Of a stretch of DNA of 64,000 nt, positions 24,020 to 32,146 are shown piece by piece. The notes below the pieces were generated by a model. It ran no database searches, was not told where the DNA came from, and saw only the letters and a list, made by a program, of their open reading frames with translations. The position numbers were made by a program, and so were the translations under genes. Numbering within the stretch: position 1 is the stretch's first letter; every line of letters starts with the position of its first letter. Source of the DNA: Candidatus Eiseniibacteriota bacterium (GTDB taxonomy: Bacteria > Orphanbacterota > Orphanbacteria > Orphanbacterales > Orphanbacteraceae); contig JAJCZU010000008.1 in assembly GCA_029262235.1 (NCBI GenBank), positions 347,503 through 411,502 of the forward strand, in the 5' to 3' direction.

Positions 24020-24652
24020 TTAGTGATTGTGCCCTTCGTGCGTCTTTGCCGCGATCGCTTTGTTGATTCCGTTGTGCGGATACGACTCCTCCCGGGGTAC
24101 GAGGAACCAGTTCACGCCACCCGCAGCGACTGCTTTGGCCACATCGTCCCGGTCGCCGTGGATGATCGCACGGTTGAATCGGGCGAACGTCTTCTTGCCC
24201 GCGAGGGCGCCCGCCGCGTCGAGCGACTCCATCTGGGCGTAGGTGTAGAGAACACTGTCGTTCCCCATCAGGCCGAACATGGTTTCTTCGACCGCGAACG
24301 CGTTGATCTCTTTGATCTTCCGGCCAAGCGTCGTCTTGTCGAACTGCACTTCTTCGTCTTCCATGTTGACCATGCGCATGACTTCGGACGGCAGCGCTTC
24401 CGACGTGCCCGGCGCGTGCTTGCTGATCGCCACGTCACCGGTCTGCGTCACGCGGGGGGCCTCACCGCTTCCGGCCACGGTCTTACCGATCGCGGGCGTG
24501 TGATCCTCATCCGTCGCGGGGGCCTTTTCGGCATTCTTCGCGGTTGTCTGTGCGCCCTCTTCGGACTTCGAGCCGCAGCCGAACGCGAAAAGACCGGCAC
24601 AAAGAACGAGAGTGGCCATGAGAACAAATCGAGGGTGTCGCATCGTATCCAT
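24020..24652 (-). CDS. Lipoprotein of unknown function with His-rich tail
   Basis: A 210-residue protein with a lipoprotein signal (AGLFAFGCGSKSEEG, Cys at residue 26), a low-complexity linker rich in Ala/Thr/Glu, and a conserved-looking C-terminal half: DKTTLGRKIKEINAFAVEETMFGLMGNDSVLY, listed here by its ends near residues 104 and 135. The extreme C-terminus is THEGHNH, a possible metal-binding tail. AGGAG is six bases before the ATG. It is the first gene behind the promoter at 24696-24724. I recognise no family. Confidence 0.7.
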   Translation of the reverse strand: MDTMRHPRFVLMATLVLCAGLFAFGCGSKSEEGAQTTAKNAEKAPATDEDHTPAIGKTVAGSGEAPRVTQTGDVAISKHAPGTSEALPSEVMRMVNMEDEEVQFDKTTLGRKIKEINAFAVEETMFGLMGNDSVLYTYAQMESLDAAGALAGKKTFARFNRAIIHGDRDDVAKAVAAGGVNWFLVPREESYPHNGINKAIAAKTHEGHNH

Positions 24653-24695
24653 ATCAATCTCCTGATCGGTTGGGTTGCTTCAAGATCGGCTTCTT

Positions 24696-24724
24696 ATTGT
24701 AGCGGGATCGAGCGGGGGTGTCAC
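24696..24724 (-). promoter_or_regulatory. Promoter of the 24.7-17.5 kb envelope operon
   Basis: On the minus strand GTGACA (24719-24724, 5/6) and TACAAT (24696-24701, 5/6) are separated by exactly 17 bases. Transcription would start near 24689, giving a leader of about 36 nt with AGGAG before the ATG at 24652. The -35 overlaps the stop codon of the upstream glycosyltransferase, so this promoter separates the two units. Confidence 0.7.
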
Positions 24725-25905
24725 GCGGGGTCGGAGGTGCCCGGAAGCGCGCCCAGAACGGCGCGATAGTGGCCCTGCTCTTCGGCCCAGCGGTAGCGGC
24801 CGTAGACGGCGCGCCCCCGTTCGAGCGTTTTCCGTACGGAATCGGGCGCCTGCGCGGCCTTTCGGATGGCTTCCGCCAGGCCGTCGACACTCTCAGGCTC
24901 GAAAAAGAGCAGGTCTTCTTCCCCGAAATAGTCCGAAATGCCGGGCGTCCGGGCCACGAGAACCGGGCGCCCCATGCGCAGATACTCGAAGATGCGTGTA
25001 GGTAAGTTACGCTCTGTAAACACGTTAAGACGATTCGGAATGACGCCGAGGTCGCACTTCCTGATGTGCTCGGGGATCTCTTCGATCGGCCGCTGTCCAT
25101 GAAACGTCACGCGGTCCGAGACGCCGAGCTCCGTAGCCAGGCGTTTGCAGTCGTCCTCGGCGTCGCCCCCGCCGCAGATCGTGAGGTCGAGCCCGGGCAT
25201 CTCTTCGCGAAGCGCCGCCACGGCCCGGATCGCGAAATCGAGCCCGCTCCTGTGAACGACCGTGCCGTGATAAATGAGATGAAACGCGTCGCCTGCGGGC
25301 CCGGTCCACGGCTCTTCCTCGGGAAAAATCGACTCGGCGGGCGAGTTCAGCACGATCTCGATCTTTTGACGCGGTACGCCCCGTTCGACGAGACGGTCGC
25401 GAAAGGCGATCGATGTCGTAATGATGAGATCCGCCGCGGCGAGCGAAATCGCCTCCACGAAACAGAGCACGCGAAGCGCCTTCGACCCCTCTTTCAGTTC
25501 ATACTTCGCCGCGTACACCTCAGGGACGAGATCGTGCAGGTCGAGAACGATCTTCGCGCCGCGAAGACGCGGGATGAGGCCGCAGAACACGAGAACGTCC
25601 GGCATGTTATGCGCCTGAAAGACGTCGTAGCGATTCTGAAAGGCGAGCCACGACGTCATGAAAAGCGAGGCGACGAAAAAGAGGCCGTACTCGAGCAGGT
25701 AGCGCACGATGCCGCCGCGTTTGCGCTGAATCGGAAGCCGGAAATAGCGCACGCCGTTCACGGTTTCCCGCGCACTCTCGCCGTCATTCCGCAGGCAGAT
25801 GACGTCGACCTTCGTCCCGGTCGCCGTCAGCGCCTCCGCCTCCCGCCTGACGCGCGGGTCGTCGGGGCAGTAGGAGTGGACGACCATGCAGACGGAAGCG
25901 ATCAT
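24721..25905 (-). CDS. Glycosyltransferase family 4
   Basis: A 394-residue cytoplasmic or membrane-associated GT-B glycosyltransferase that would use a nucleotide-sugar donor for surface polysaccharide or glycolipid synthesis. The N-terminal domain shows MVVHSYCPDDPRVRREAEAL, typical of family 4 enzymes. The C-terminal donor-binding domain shows VFTERNLPTRIFEYLRMGRP with the E-x7-E type motif preceding PVLVARTPG. Its ATG overlaps the TAA stop of the carbamoyltransferase by one base (TAATG), so the two enzymes are probably coexpressed and may act on the same glycan. Confidence 0.9.
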   Translation of the reverse strand: MIASVCMVVHSYCPDDPRVRREAEALTATGTKVDVICLRNDGESARETVNGVRYFRLPIQRKRGGIVRYLLEYGLFFVASLFMTSWLAFQNRYDVFQAHNMPDVLVFCGLIPRLRGAKIVLDLHDLVPEVYAAKYELKEGSKALRVLCFVEAISLAAADLIITTSIAFRDRLVERGVPRQKIEIVLNSPAESIFPEEEPWTGPAGDAFHLIYHGTVVHRSGLDFAIRAVAALREEMPGLDLTICGGGDAEDDCKRLATELGVSDRVTFHGQRPIEEIPEHIRKCDLGVIPNRLNVFTERNLPTRIFEYLRMGRPVLVARTPGISDYFGEEDLLFFEPESVDGLAEAIRKAAQAPDSVRKTLERGRAVYGRYRWAEEQGHYRAVLGALPGTSDPA

Positions 25906-27638
25906 TACTTCGTGTGTTTTTGTTTACGTATCAGGTAGTGACCGACGGCCAGATTTTCGAGCCCCGATTTCTCGAGAACGTCAATCGCGTCGGCAGCGGA
26001 GCCGACGATCGGGAAGCCGTGCAGGTTGAAGGACGTGTTCAGTACGACGGCGCGTCCGGTCTTCTCCGCAAAGCGTGAGATGACCTTGTGGAACCCGGGG
26101 TTCTGGTCCGCGTGCACGAACTGCGGGCGCGCGGAATGATCGTACGGCTGCACGCCGGCCGGGAACTCGTTCACTTTGTCCGTCGAATCGAACGTCATGA
26201 TCATATAGGGCGAATCCATCTTCTTCGGGTTCACCACGTACTCGTCGCTCCGCTCGGCCAGCATCGCGGGCGCGAACGGCATCCAGAAGTCGCGGTTCTT
26301 GATCATGTCGTTGATGATGCGCACCACATCGTTGCTCGTCGGATCCGCCAGGATCGAGCGGTTGCCGAGTGCGCGGGCGCCGAATTCCATGCGTCCGCAC
26401 GCGCGCGCGACCACAAGACCGTCGGCCAGCATGTCGCCGACCACCGTTTCGAGATCGTCGCCGTGGTTTTCGACCGTGTACCCTTTCGAGCGAAGGTCAT
26501 CGGCCACCTTTTCGACATCCGCGTCCAGAGTTTCGGGCCCCCAGTACACATTGCCGAACTTCTTGAATACGGGCGGCTCGCCCTTCTTCGTCATTTCATT
26601 CGCGTAGAGTTCGTATGCCGCGCCCACCGCGTTCATTTCATCGCCGCATGACGGGAACACGAACATCTCGTCGACTTCGTCCATCTCGTAGATGCTCTTG
26701 TTCGCTTTCACGTTCATGAACACGCCGCCGCCGAGCGCGATGCGCCGGATACCGGTCGCGGCGATGCAGTTGCGAACCCAGGTCGACATGTGCTCTTCCG
26801 TGAAGAGCTGCAGCCCCGCGCTCACCCAGTCGAAACGCTGGCGCTCGACGAGATCGCGGAAGAATTTGTAGCTGTAATACGTGTGCGGAACGCCGGAGGC
26901 GCGCTTCCAGCTCATCCCCTTGTCCTTGTCGAACTCGAGCAGCGGCTTGAAGCACTTGTAGCTCGTCATCATGCCGGACTCGGGGGCGTACGGCGCCATC
27001 CCCATCAGCTTGTACTCGTGCTCGTTCGGCACCATGCCGAGAACGAACGTGATCTTGGCGTAGATCGAACCGATCGAGTGCGAATCGTCGACCGTCGCGA
27101 TCGGTTCGGACAGATGCCCGTTTTCGCCGATGCGGACCGATGCACAAAGGTCGTCGCCCATGCCGTCGCACGTGAGCACGAGAACCTTGCCTTCGTTCCA
27201 CCAGTTCGAGCCGTAGTAGGCCGCGGCCGCGTGACACGTGTGATGGTCGAGAAAAACCGACTTGTCTTCGGGGAGACCGGCGCGCCGGATTTCCGAGAGC
27301 CGCTCTTCACGACGACGGCGGCGATAGACATCCGTGGCCGGCGTCTTCTTCACCATCTGCTTGACCGAATACGTCAGGTCCTGCGACTGCGCGTATTCCT
27401 CCATGATCTGGTCGCGCGTGCGGTGCGGCGGCATGTGCTTCGAATGCATCGCGACGAAGTCGAGGTCCGCGATGTCGGTGTTCGTGTATTCGAGAACCCA
27501 GCGCACCGACTCGTGCGGGAAACGGTTTTCGTTCTTCGTGCGGGTGAGCCGCTCTTCCTGAATCGCCGCGACGATCTCTCCATCGACGAAGAGACAGGCG
27601 GCGGCGTTATGACCATCGTGAATGCCGAGTATTTTCAT
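25905..27638 (-). CDS. NodU/CmcH-type carbamoyltransferase
   Basis: Transfers carbamoyl from carbamoyl phosphate to a hydroxyl group of a sugar or secondary metabolite through a carbamoyl-adenylate. The 577-residue protein has the Kae1-like N-terminal domain (GIHDGHNAAACLFVDGEI, EERLTRTKNENRFP, LDHHTCHAAAAYY with the HxxxH metal site) and the C-terminal domain (RMEFGARALGNRSILADP, MPFAPA). The length is normal. Together with the coupled glycosyltransferase downstream it suggests a carbamoylated surface glycan (inference). The ATG lacks a close Shine-Dalgarno; AAGGTAGG lies about 12 bases away. Confidence 0.93.
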   Translation of the reverse strand: MKILGIHDGHNAAACLFVDGEIVAAIQEERLTRTKNENRFPHESVRWVLEYTNTDIADLDFVAMHSKHMPPHRTRDQIMEEYAQSQDLTYSVKQMVKKTPATDVYRRRRREERLSEIRRAGLPEDKSVFLDHHTCHAAAAYYGSNWWNEGKVLVLTCDGMGDDLCASVRIGENGHLSEPIATVDDSHSIGSIYAKITFVLGMVPNEHEYKLMGMAPYAPESGMMTSYKCFKPLLEFDKDKGMSWKRASGVPHTYYSYKFFRDLVERQRFDWVSAGLQLFTEEHMSTWVRNCIAATGIRRIALGGGVFMNVKANKSIYEMDEVDEMFVFPSCGDEMNAVGAAYELYANEMTKKGEPPVFKKFGNVYWGPETLDADVEKVADDLRSKGYTVENHGDDLETVVGDMLADGLVVARACGRMEFGARALGNRSILADPTSNDVVRIINDMIKNRDFWMPFAPAMLAERSDEYVVNPKKMDSPYMIMTFDSTDKVNEFPAGVQPYDHSARPQFVHADQNPGFHKVISRFAEKTGRAVVLNTSFNLHGFPIVGSAADAIDVLEKSGLENLAVGHYLIRKQKHTK

Positions 27639-27681
27639 GCGAGTACGAGCCTACCTTGTTATGGAAAAAAGCAAGGCTAAG

Positions 27682-27711
27682 AGTATATCGAATTGCGAAA
27701 GGGAGGACCAA
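27682..27711 (-). promoter_or_regulatory. Possible promoter of carbamoyltransferase-glycosyltransferase unit
   Basis: On the minus strand TTGGTC (27706-27711) and TATACT (27682-27687) are 18 bases apart, within an AT-rich 140-base gap between copA and the carbamoyltransferase. The leader would be about 36-40 nt. Confidence 0.5.
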
Positions 27712-27778
27712 TCCCACTAACGAAAGATCGGCCTGATTTATCGTAACTTTAGTAGCCAGTGGAGCTTGTAGTGTTTTA

Positions 27779-30040
27779 TCAGACGCCGACCGGTTGCCAG
27801 CGCTTGAGGTCGACCGAGTTCAGGACGACCGCCACGGACGAAAGCGCCATGGCGAGTCCCGCGTAGGCCGGGGGAAGCGTGACCCCCCAGTGATTGAAGG
27901 CTCCGGCGGCCACCGGGATCGCCACCACGTTGTAGATGAGCGCCCAGAACAGATTCTGGCGGATCTTCGCCAGCGTCGCCTTGCCGAGTTCGATGGCCGA
28001 GGCCACGTCCTCGAGACTGTTCTGCACCAGAATGATGTCGCCGGTCTCCTTCGCGATATCCGTACCTGCGCCGACCGCGATGCCGACATCCGCTTTCGCG
28101 AGCGCCGGCGCGTCGTTGATGCCGTCGCCCACCATCGCTACGGGGCCGAAGTCCTTCTGCCCCTGCTCGACAATCGCCACCTTGCCCTCGGGCGAAACCC
28201 GCGCGTACACCTTGCCGATCCCGACGTGCGCGGCCACGGTCTCGGCCGCCTGCTGCGAATCACCGGACACGAGCGCCGTACGAATGCCGAGGCGCTCGAT
28301 GCGCGCAATCGTATCCGGCACGCCTTCGCGCGCCTCGTCACGGAGCGCGAAGAGCGCAACGGGCTCGCGGTCACGATGCAGCCAGACAACCGAATAGCCG
28401 CCGCGTTCCCAAACCGCGGCCTGCTCGTCGAAGTCGGGGTGCGGCCGATCTTCTTCCACGAGCGATTTCGCGCCGAAGGCAAACTGCGTACCCTGCAATG
28501 TGTACTTGAGGCCCTGCCCGCGCAGTTCGACGAAATCGCCCGGGTCGGCCGTAATGATCTCGCGTTCCATGGCCGCCTCCGCGACCGCTTTCGAGAGCGG
28601 ATGCAGGGAACGACCCGCACCCGCCGCCGCCCACGTGAGCGCCGTCAATTCGTCGTTCCCGTCGATGGCCATGCCCTCGAGAGTTACCTCGCCTCGCGTA
28701 ATCGTGCCGGTTTTGTCGAAAAGCACGGCGCGGACGCCCGCGATCCGCTCGAGCGTGGAACCCTTGCGAAAAAGAATCCCGCGCCGGAGCCCGACGCTCG
28801 TGCCGACGAGAATCGCCGTCGGTGTCGCGAGGCCGAGCGCGCACGGGCAGGAGATGACGAGCACCGTCACGGCGCGTTCCAGCGCGAACGCGAACGTTCC
28901 CCCCGCCACGAAATACCATACGGCAAGCGTGACGCTCGCGATCGCAACGACAACCGGCACGAAAACATTCGCGAGCCGGTCCGCCAGGCGCTGCACCGGG
29001 GCTCGATCCAGCTGCGCCTCTTCGACCATGCGGATCATGCGCGCGACGAACGTATCGCCACCGACCGCAGTCGCTTCCAGCGTAAAGCTTCCGTCGAGGG
29101 CTTCCGTCCCCGACGTGACTTTGTCGCCCGCCTTCTTGAAAACAGGGTCTGACTCACCCGTGACCGGTGATTCGTCCACGAGGGAAGACCCCTCGACAAC
29201 AATGCCGTCGACGGGGATTCTCTCGCCGGGTCGCACCAGTATGCGGGTTCCCTTCGTCACTTCGGCGAGCGGCACGTCAATGCGCGATCCGTTTCGAATA
29301 ATGGTGGCGTGATCGGGACGCAGTCGCACGAGCGCGCGCAGCGATTCGTCGGCACGACGCTTCGCTCCTCCTTCGAGCATCTTGCCGAAGCGGATGAACA
29401 GGATCAGCATCGCCGTAGCTTCGAAATGTGTCGCCGCGCCGGGGAATCGATCCGGCAGCAGCGTTACGACCGCACTGAACGCCCAGGCGGCGGTGATGCC
29501 GAGCGCGACGAGTACGTCCATGTTGGCAGCGCGGTTTTTAAGCGCGTACCATGCGCCGCGATAAAACTTAAGACCGGAAGTAAACAAGAGAAGAGTCGTG
29601 ACAATCAGCAGAAGAGGATTCGGATTCGCTATGCCGGCCACACCGTGGTTGATCAGGAGAACGGGAAGCGTCAGCGCCGCGGTCCAGAGAAGCCAGAGCC
29701 GCTCGGAAGGTCCGGACGACTCCCCCTCTTCGTCGTCGAGGGATGCCCCGAATCCGGCGCTCTCGACTGCGGCCACGAGATCTTTCGGCTGCGTCCTCGA
29801 CGCATCGTAACGAACCCCGGCCGCCGAGGAGGCCACGTTCACAACGGCTCCCACGACCCCCGGCACCTTCTCGAGCGCCTTTTCGACCGACATCGCGCAT
29901 CCGGCGCACGACATTCCGGTCACCCGAAGACGCAGGCGTTCGTTGGCGTCGACCGCAGGGTCGGCCACTGAAACAGAGAGGTCGGGCGCTTCCGGGCTTA
30001 CGCTGCCTTCTCTTTCCTTCGTCTGGACGCTTTCACTCAT
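27779..30040 (-). CDS. copA: Copper-type heavy-metal P1B-ATPase
   Basis: An inner-membrane pump exporting Cu(I)-like cations. About 753 residues with one N-terminal HMA domain (TGMSCAGCAMSVEKAL), the intramembrane CPC metal site (SCPCALGLATPTAILVGTS), phosphorylation motif DKTGTITRGEV, and hinge GDGINDAPALAKADVGIA. Eight membrane segments can be placed. The ATG at 30040 (MSESVQTKEREG) is more likely than a TTG at 30058. Neither has a clear Shine-Dalgarno, and a GATATT hexamer seven bases before the ATG could make it another leaderless gene. No copper chaperone or CueR-like regulator is adjacent. Confidence 0.93.
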   Translation of the reverse strand: MSESVQTKEREGSVSPEAPDLSVSVADPAVDANERLRLRVTGMSCAGCAMSVEKALEKVPGVVGAVVNVASSAAGVRYDASRTQPKDLVAAVESAGFGASLDDEEGESSGPSERLWLLWTAALTLPVLLINHGVAGIANPNPLLLIVTTLLLFTSGLKFYRGAWYALKNRAANMDVLVALGITAAWAFSAVVTLLPDRFPGAATHFEATAMLILFIRFGKMLEGGAKRRADESLRALVRLRPDHATIIRNGSRIDVPLAEVTKGTRILVRPGERIPVDGIVVEGSSLVDESPVTGESDPVFKKAGDKVTSGTEALDGSFTLEATAVGGDTFVARMIRMVEEAQLDRAPVQRLADRLANVFVPVVVAIASVTLAVWYFVAGGTFAFALERAVTVLVISCPCALGLATPTAILVGTSVGLRRGILFRKGSTLERIAGVRAVLFDKTGTITRGEVTLEGMAIDGNDELTALTWAAAGAGRSLHPLSKAVAEAAMEREIITADPGDFVELRGQGLKYTLQGTQFAFGAKSLVEEDRPHPDFDEQAAVWERGGYSVVWLHRDREPVALFALRDEAREGVPDTIARIERLGIRTALVSGDSQQAAETVAAHVGIGKVYARVSPEGKVAIVEQGQKDFGPVAMVGDGINDAPALAKADVGIAVGAGTDIAKETGDIILVQNSLEDVASAIELGKATLAKIRQNLFWALIYNVVAIPVAAGAFNHWGVTLPPAYAGLAMALSSVAVVLNSVDLKRWQPVGV

Positions 30041-30078
30041 ACGTTTCAATATCGACAAGAATCAGCGCGGGGGAAAGC

Positions 30079-30110
30079 AAAAAAGGGTCAGATGGCGCTT
30101 TCGCTGACCC
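30079..30110 (-). terminator. Rho-independent terminator overlapping a stop codon
   Basis: On the minus strand GGGTCAG (30110-30104) and CTGACCC (30091-30085) form a 7-bp GC-rich stem with a 12-base loop, followed by six T (30084-30079). The TGA stop of the upstream gene lies inside the 3' arm of the stem, so termination begins before the ORF has ended. Confidence 0.85.
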
Positions 30111-30822
30111 GGAACAGCAGGAAGCCGTTCAAGGACTGGAGATTCTCGTCATGAAGCGCCTGCTTCGTCAGGATCATCAGGTGCCGCGTTTCGGGGAAGT
30201 AGTAGGCGGCCGCGACGTGGTAATTGAAGTAGAGGCCGCCGCCGTGGATATAGACGAGGTCGCTGCGGGCGCCCACCAGCTCCGGCCACATAATGCCGCG
30301 GAGACCGTATTCGGTCCGCCAGCGCGAGACCGTGCCGCCGCGCATCCGGTACTTGCGCCAGAGTTCGTGCACGTCCGGGTCGAATGAGGGGCCGATCAGG
30401 CCCCAGGGCATGTCGCTCGTGATCCACGTGCCGTTCGTGTGCGTCAAAGGGACCGCGTTCAGCGACTGCCGCTCCTCCCCGCCTGGTTCCGACGGGTTCT
30501 CGACGAGGTTCACATACCCGATGTTTCCGTACTCCCGGACGCCGACGGCGCGGGACTCCGGCGGAGATACTCTGAGTTCGAAGAGCGGCGACGCCTCGCA
30601 CGGACCCTCGATCTTCGTCCCAATAAGATAGGAGACGTTTCCCCACTCATCGCGGCTCGCCGAGAGAAAATCGTACTGCACGTCGCAAAGATCGGCACCG
30701 ACCGGCGGCGCGAACAGACCCGCCAGCAGACACGAAACCGCAACCGCCACGATTACGGCACGCGAAAGATCAGCGTTTACTTGTCTGTTTGTCCTTCGCG
30801 TTCCCACGAAATCGGTCTGCAT
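30088..30822 (-). CDS. Exported protein of unknown function
   Basis: A 244-residue protein. The ATG at 30822 is chosen: a signal peptide follows (ADLSRAVIVAVAVSCLLAGLFAPPVGA, given as residues about 18-44), whereas the longer frame would translate the upstream repeats. The mature part has a Cys pair (LCDVQYDF, GPCEASP) and a C-terminal half rich in Trp/Tyr (LWRKYRMRGGTVSRWRTEYG, YIHGGGLYFNYHVAAAYYFP). No family recognised. The gene stands alone between copA and a divergent glycosyltransferase and has its own terminator. Confidence 0.65.
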   Translation of the reverse strand: MQTDFVGTRRTNRQVNADLSRAVIVAVAVSCLLAGLFAPPVGADLCDVQYDFLSASRDEWGNVSYLIGTKIEGPCEASPLFELRVSPPESRAVGVREYGNIGYVNLVENPSEPGGEERQSLNAVPLTHTNGTWITSDMPWGLIGPSFDPDVHELWRKYRMRGGTVSRWRTEYGLRGIMWPELVGARSDLVYIHGGGLYFNYHVAAAYYFPETRHLMILTKQALHDENLQSLNGFLLFRVSESAI

Positions 30823-30903
30823 CACGACATTCTCCCCTCCTCTGCTGATCGGCCGGCGGGCCGGGCGCTTGAAGATGGGATTTCCACCGGCTTCCAGGGC
30901 GAC

Positions 30904-30951
30904 GACTTCGGCGCTTTCCAGCGCCGCGACTTCGGCGCTTTCCAGCGCCGC
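30904..30951. repeat. Two tandem 24-bp repeats, each with a GGCGCT-TTCC-AGCGCC palindrome
   Basis: Two exact copies of a 24-base unit (30904-30927 and 30928-30951) carry a 6-bp inverted repeat with a 4-base centre (30910-30925 and 30934-30949). A degenerate third copy lies just upstream around 30889-30901. They sit in the divergent gap between the exported protein gene and the glycosyltransferase, and the second palindrome covers that gene's putative -35. This arrangement is what tandem operators of a repressor look like. Confidence 0.75.
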
Positions 30952-30967
30952 GGGGGCCTGACATAAT
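30939..30967 (+). promoter_or_regulatory. Putative promoter giving a leaderless glycosyltransferase mRNA
   Basis: TTTCCA (30939-30944, 4/6) and CATAAT (30962-30967, 5/6) are separated by 17 bases. The ATG begins at 30974, six bases after the -10, so the transcript would start at or next to the start codon. No Shine-Dalgarno is present. Confidence 0.5.
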
Positions 30968-30973
30968 GCAGCC

Positions 30974-32146
30974 ATGGAACGGGACTGGCCGGACAACGTC
31001 GTACAGATCGCGCGGATGGTGGACGCTTCGCGCGGCGGCTACTTTCGAGCTGCTTACAACCTCGCGCGCGAATTCCGGAAGCGCGGCGTAGGCGTCGTGA
31101 ACCGCACACTCTACGGCGCCCCCCCGAATACCGGCGACGACCTGGGCGTATTCCGCCCCATGCCGTTCTGGGCCGCGATCACATCACGCGTATCTGCCAA
31201 GCACCTGAACCTGCTGCTCGAGATTCCCGTATTCTCGCTCGCCGCGACCTGGACCGCTCTTCGATCGCGAGACGTCGTCCTGGTTCACAACGACTCGTTC
31301 GCCGGCGACGTATTCCGCTCGCCCAGCTGCCACCGCGAAGCCGTCGACTCGAAAAAGCGAAAGGGGGAGCGCCGCTGGTGGTTCTTTCCCCTTCACCCGT
31401 TCTGGCTCTTTCGCGAGTGGTTCGTCTTCGGTCGCGGAAGGCGTCCGTTTCTCGTGGCCGTGTCGCGCGCCTGCGGGGAGGAACATCGTCGGCACTACGG
31501 ACTCGATCCCGCGCGGATCGAATGGATTCCGAACGGGGTCGATCGGACTCTCTTTCGACCGGCACCCGACCGGAACGCCCTTCGAAAAGAACTCGGGATC
31601 CCCACGGATGCGTTTGTGCTGCTTTTCGTCGGGAACGATTTCAACAACAAAGGCGTTTCGGTTCTGATTGACGGCGTGGCCGAAGCGAAGAACAGCGAAA
31701 AAGTCTGGGCAGCCATTGTCGGCGACGACGTGCGCGCACCGTACGAACGACGTGCCGCGCAGCGTGGAGTGGCGGATCGCGTGAAGTTCTTCGGACGACG
31801 GAACGACGCGGAGAAATTTTACGCCGCAAGCGACGCGTTTGTTTTGCTGTCGCACTACGAAGCGTTCGGCAACGTGGCGATGGAGTCGCTTGCCGCCGGC
31901 ACACCCGTCATTTCGACGAAGGTCGGCGGCATGCTTGACTATATCGAGCACGAAAAGAACGGCCTGTTCGTCGACCGTGAAGGCGAAAGCGTGGCGCGTG
32001 CGATCGACCGCGTCGTCGAAGACGTAGCGCTCCTGACAACCATGCGCACGAACGCCCGGCCATCGACCGAGGCTTACGACTGGGGCGCGATCGCCGAGCG
32101 ATACCTCGACCTGCTCGGGCGCGTCGCCAGGGAGAAACGCGCATGA
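30974..32146 (+). CDS. Glycosyltransferase family 4
   Basis: A 390-residue GT-B enzyme. The acceptor domain begins VVQIARMVDASRGGYFRAAYNLA. The donor domain has IEWIPNGVDRTLFRP, LLFVGNDFNNKGVSVLIDG and FVLLSHYEAFGNVAMESLAAG, the last carrying the E-x7-E motif characteristic of family 4. It therefore transfers a sugar from a nucleotide sugar to a glycolipid or glycan; the specificity cannot be read. The stop overlaps the MurJ start as ATGA, suggesting a linked role in lipid-linked glycan synthesis and flipping. Confidence 0.92.
   Translation: MERDWPDNVVQIARMVDASRGGYFRAAYNLAREFRKRGVGVVNRTLYGAPPNTGDDLGVFRPMPFWAAITSRVSAKHLNLLLEIPVFSLAATWTALRSRDVVLVHNDSFAGDVFRSPSCHREAVDSKKRKGERRWWFFPLHPFWLFREWFVFGRGRRPFLVAVSRACGEEHRRHYGLDPARIEWIPNGVDRTLFRPAPDRNALRKELGIPTDAFVLLFVGNDFNNKGVSVLIDGVAEAKNSEKVWAAIVGDDVRAPYERRAAQRGVADRVKFFGRRNDAEKFYAASDAFVLLSHYEAFGNVAMESLAAGTPVISTKVGGMLDYIEHEKNGLFVDREGESVARAIDRVVEDVALLTTMRTNARPSTEAYDWGAIAERYLDLLGRVAREKRA

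Noticed and set aside
22844..24769. A 641-codon plus-strand frame over the PEGA-Omp28 lipoprotein and its neighbour
   Set aside because: Antisense shadow with very high Arg/Asp/Val content; both genes on the minus strand have signal peptides, ribosome-binding sites and recognisable domains.
30823..30996. N-terminal 58-residue extension of the exported protein at 30088
   Set aside because: It translates the 24-bp tandem palindromes (ALESAEVAALESAEV) and would bury the signal peptide inside the protein.
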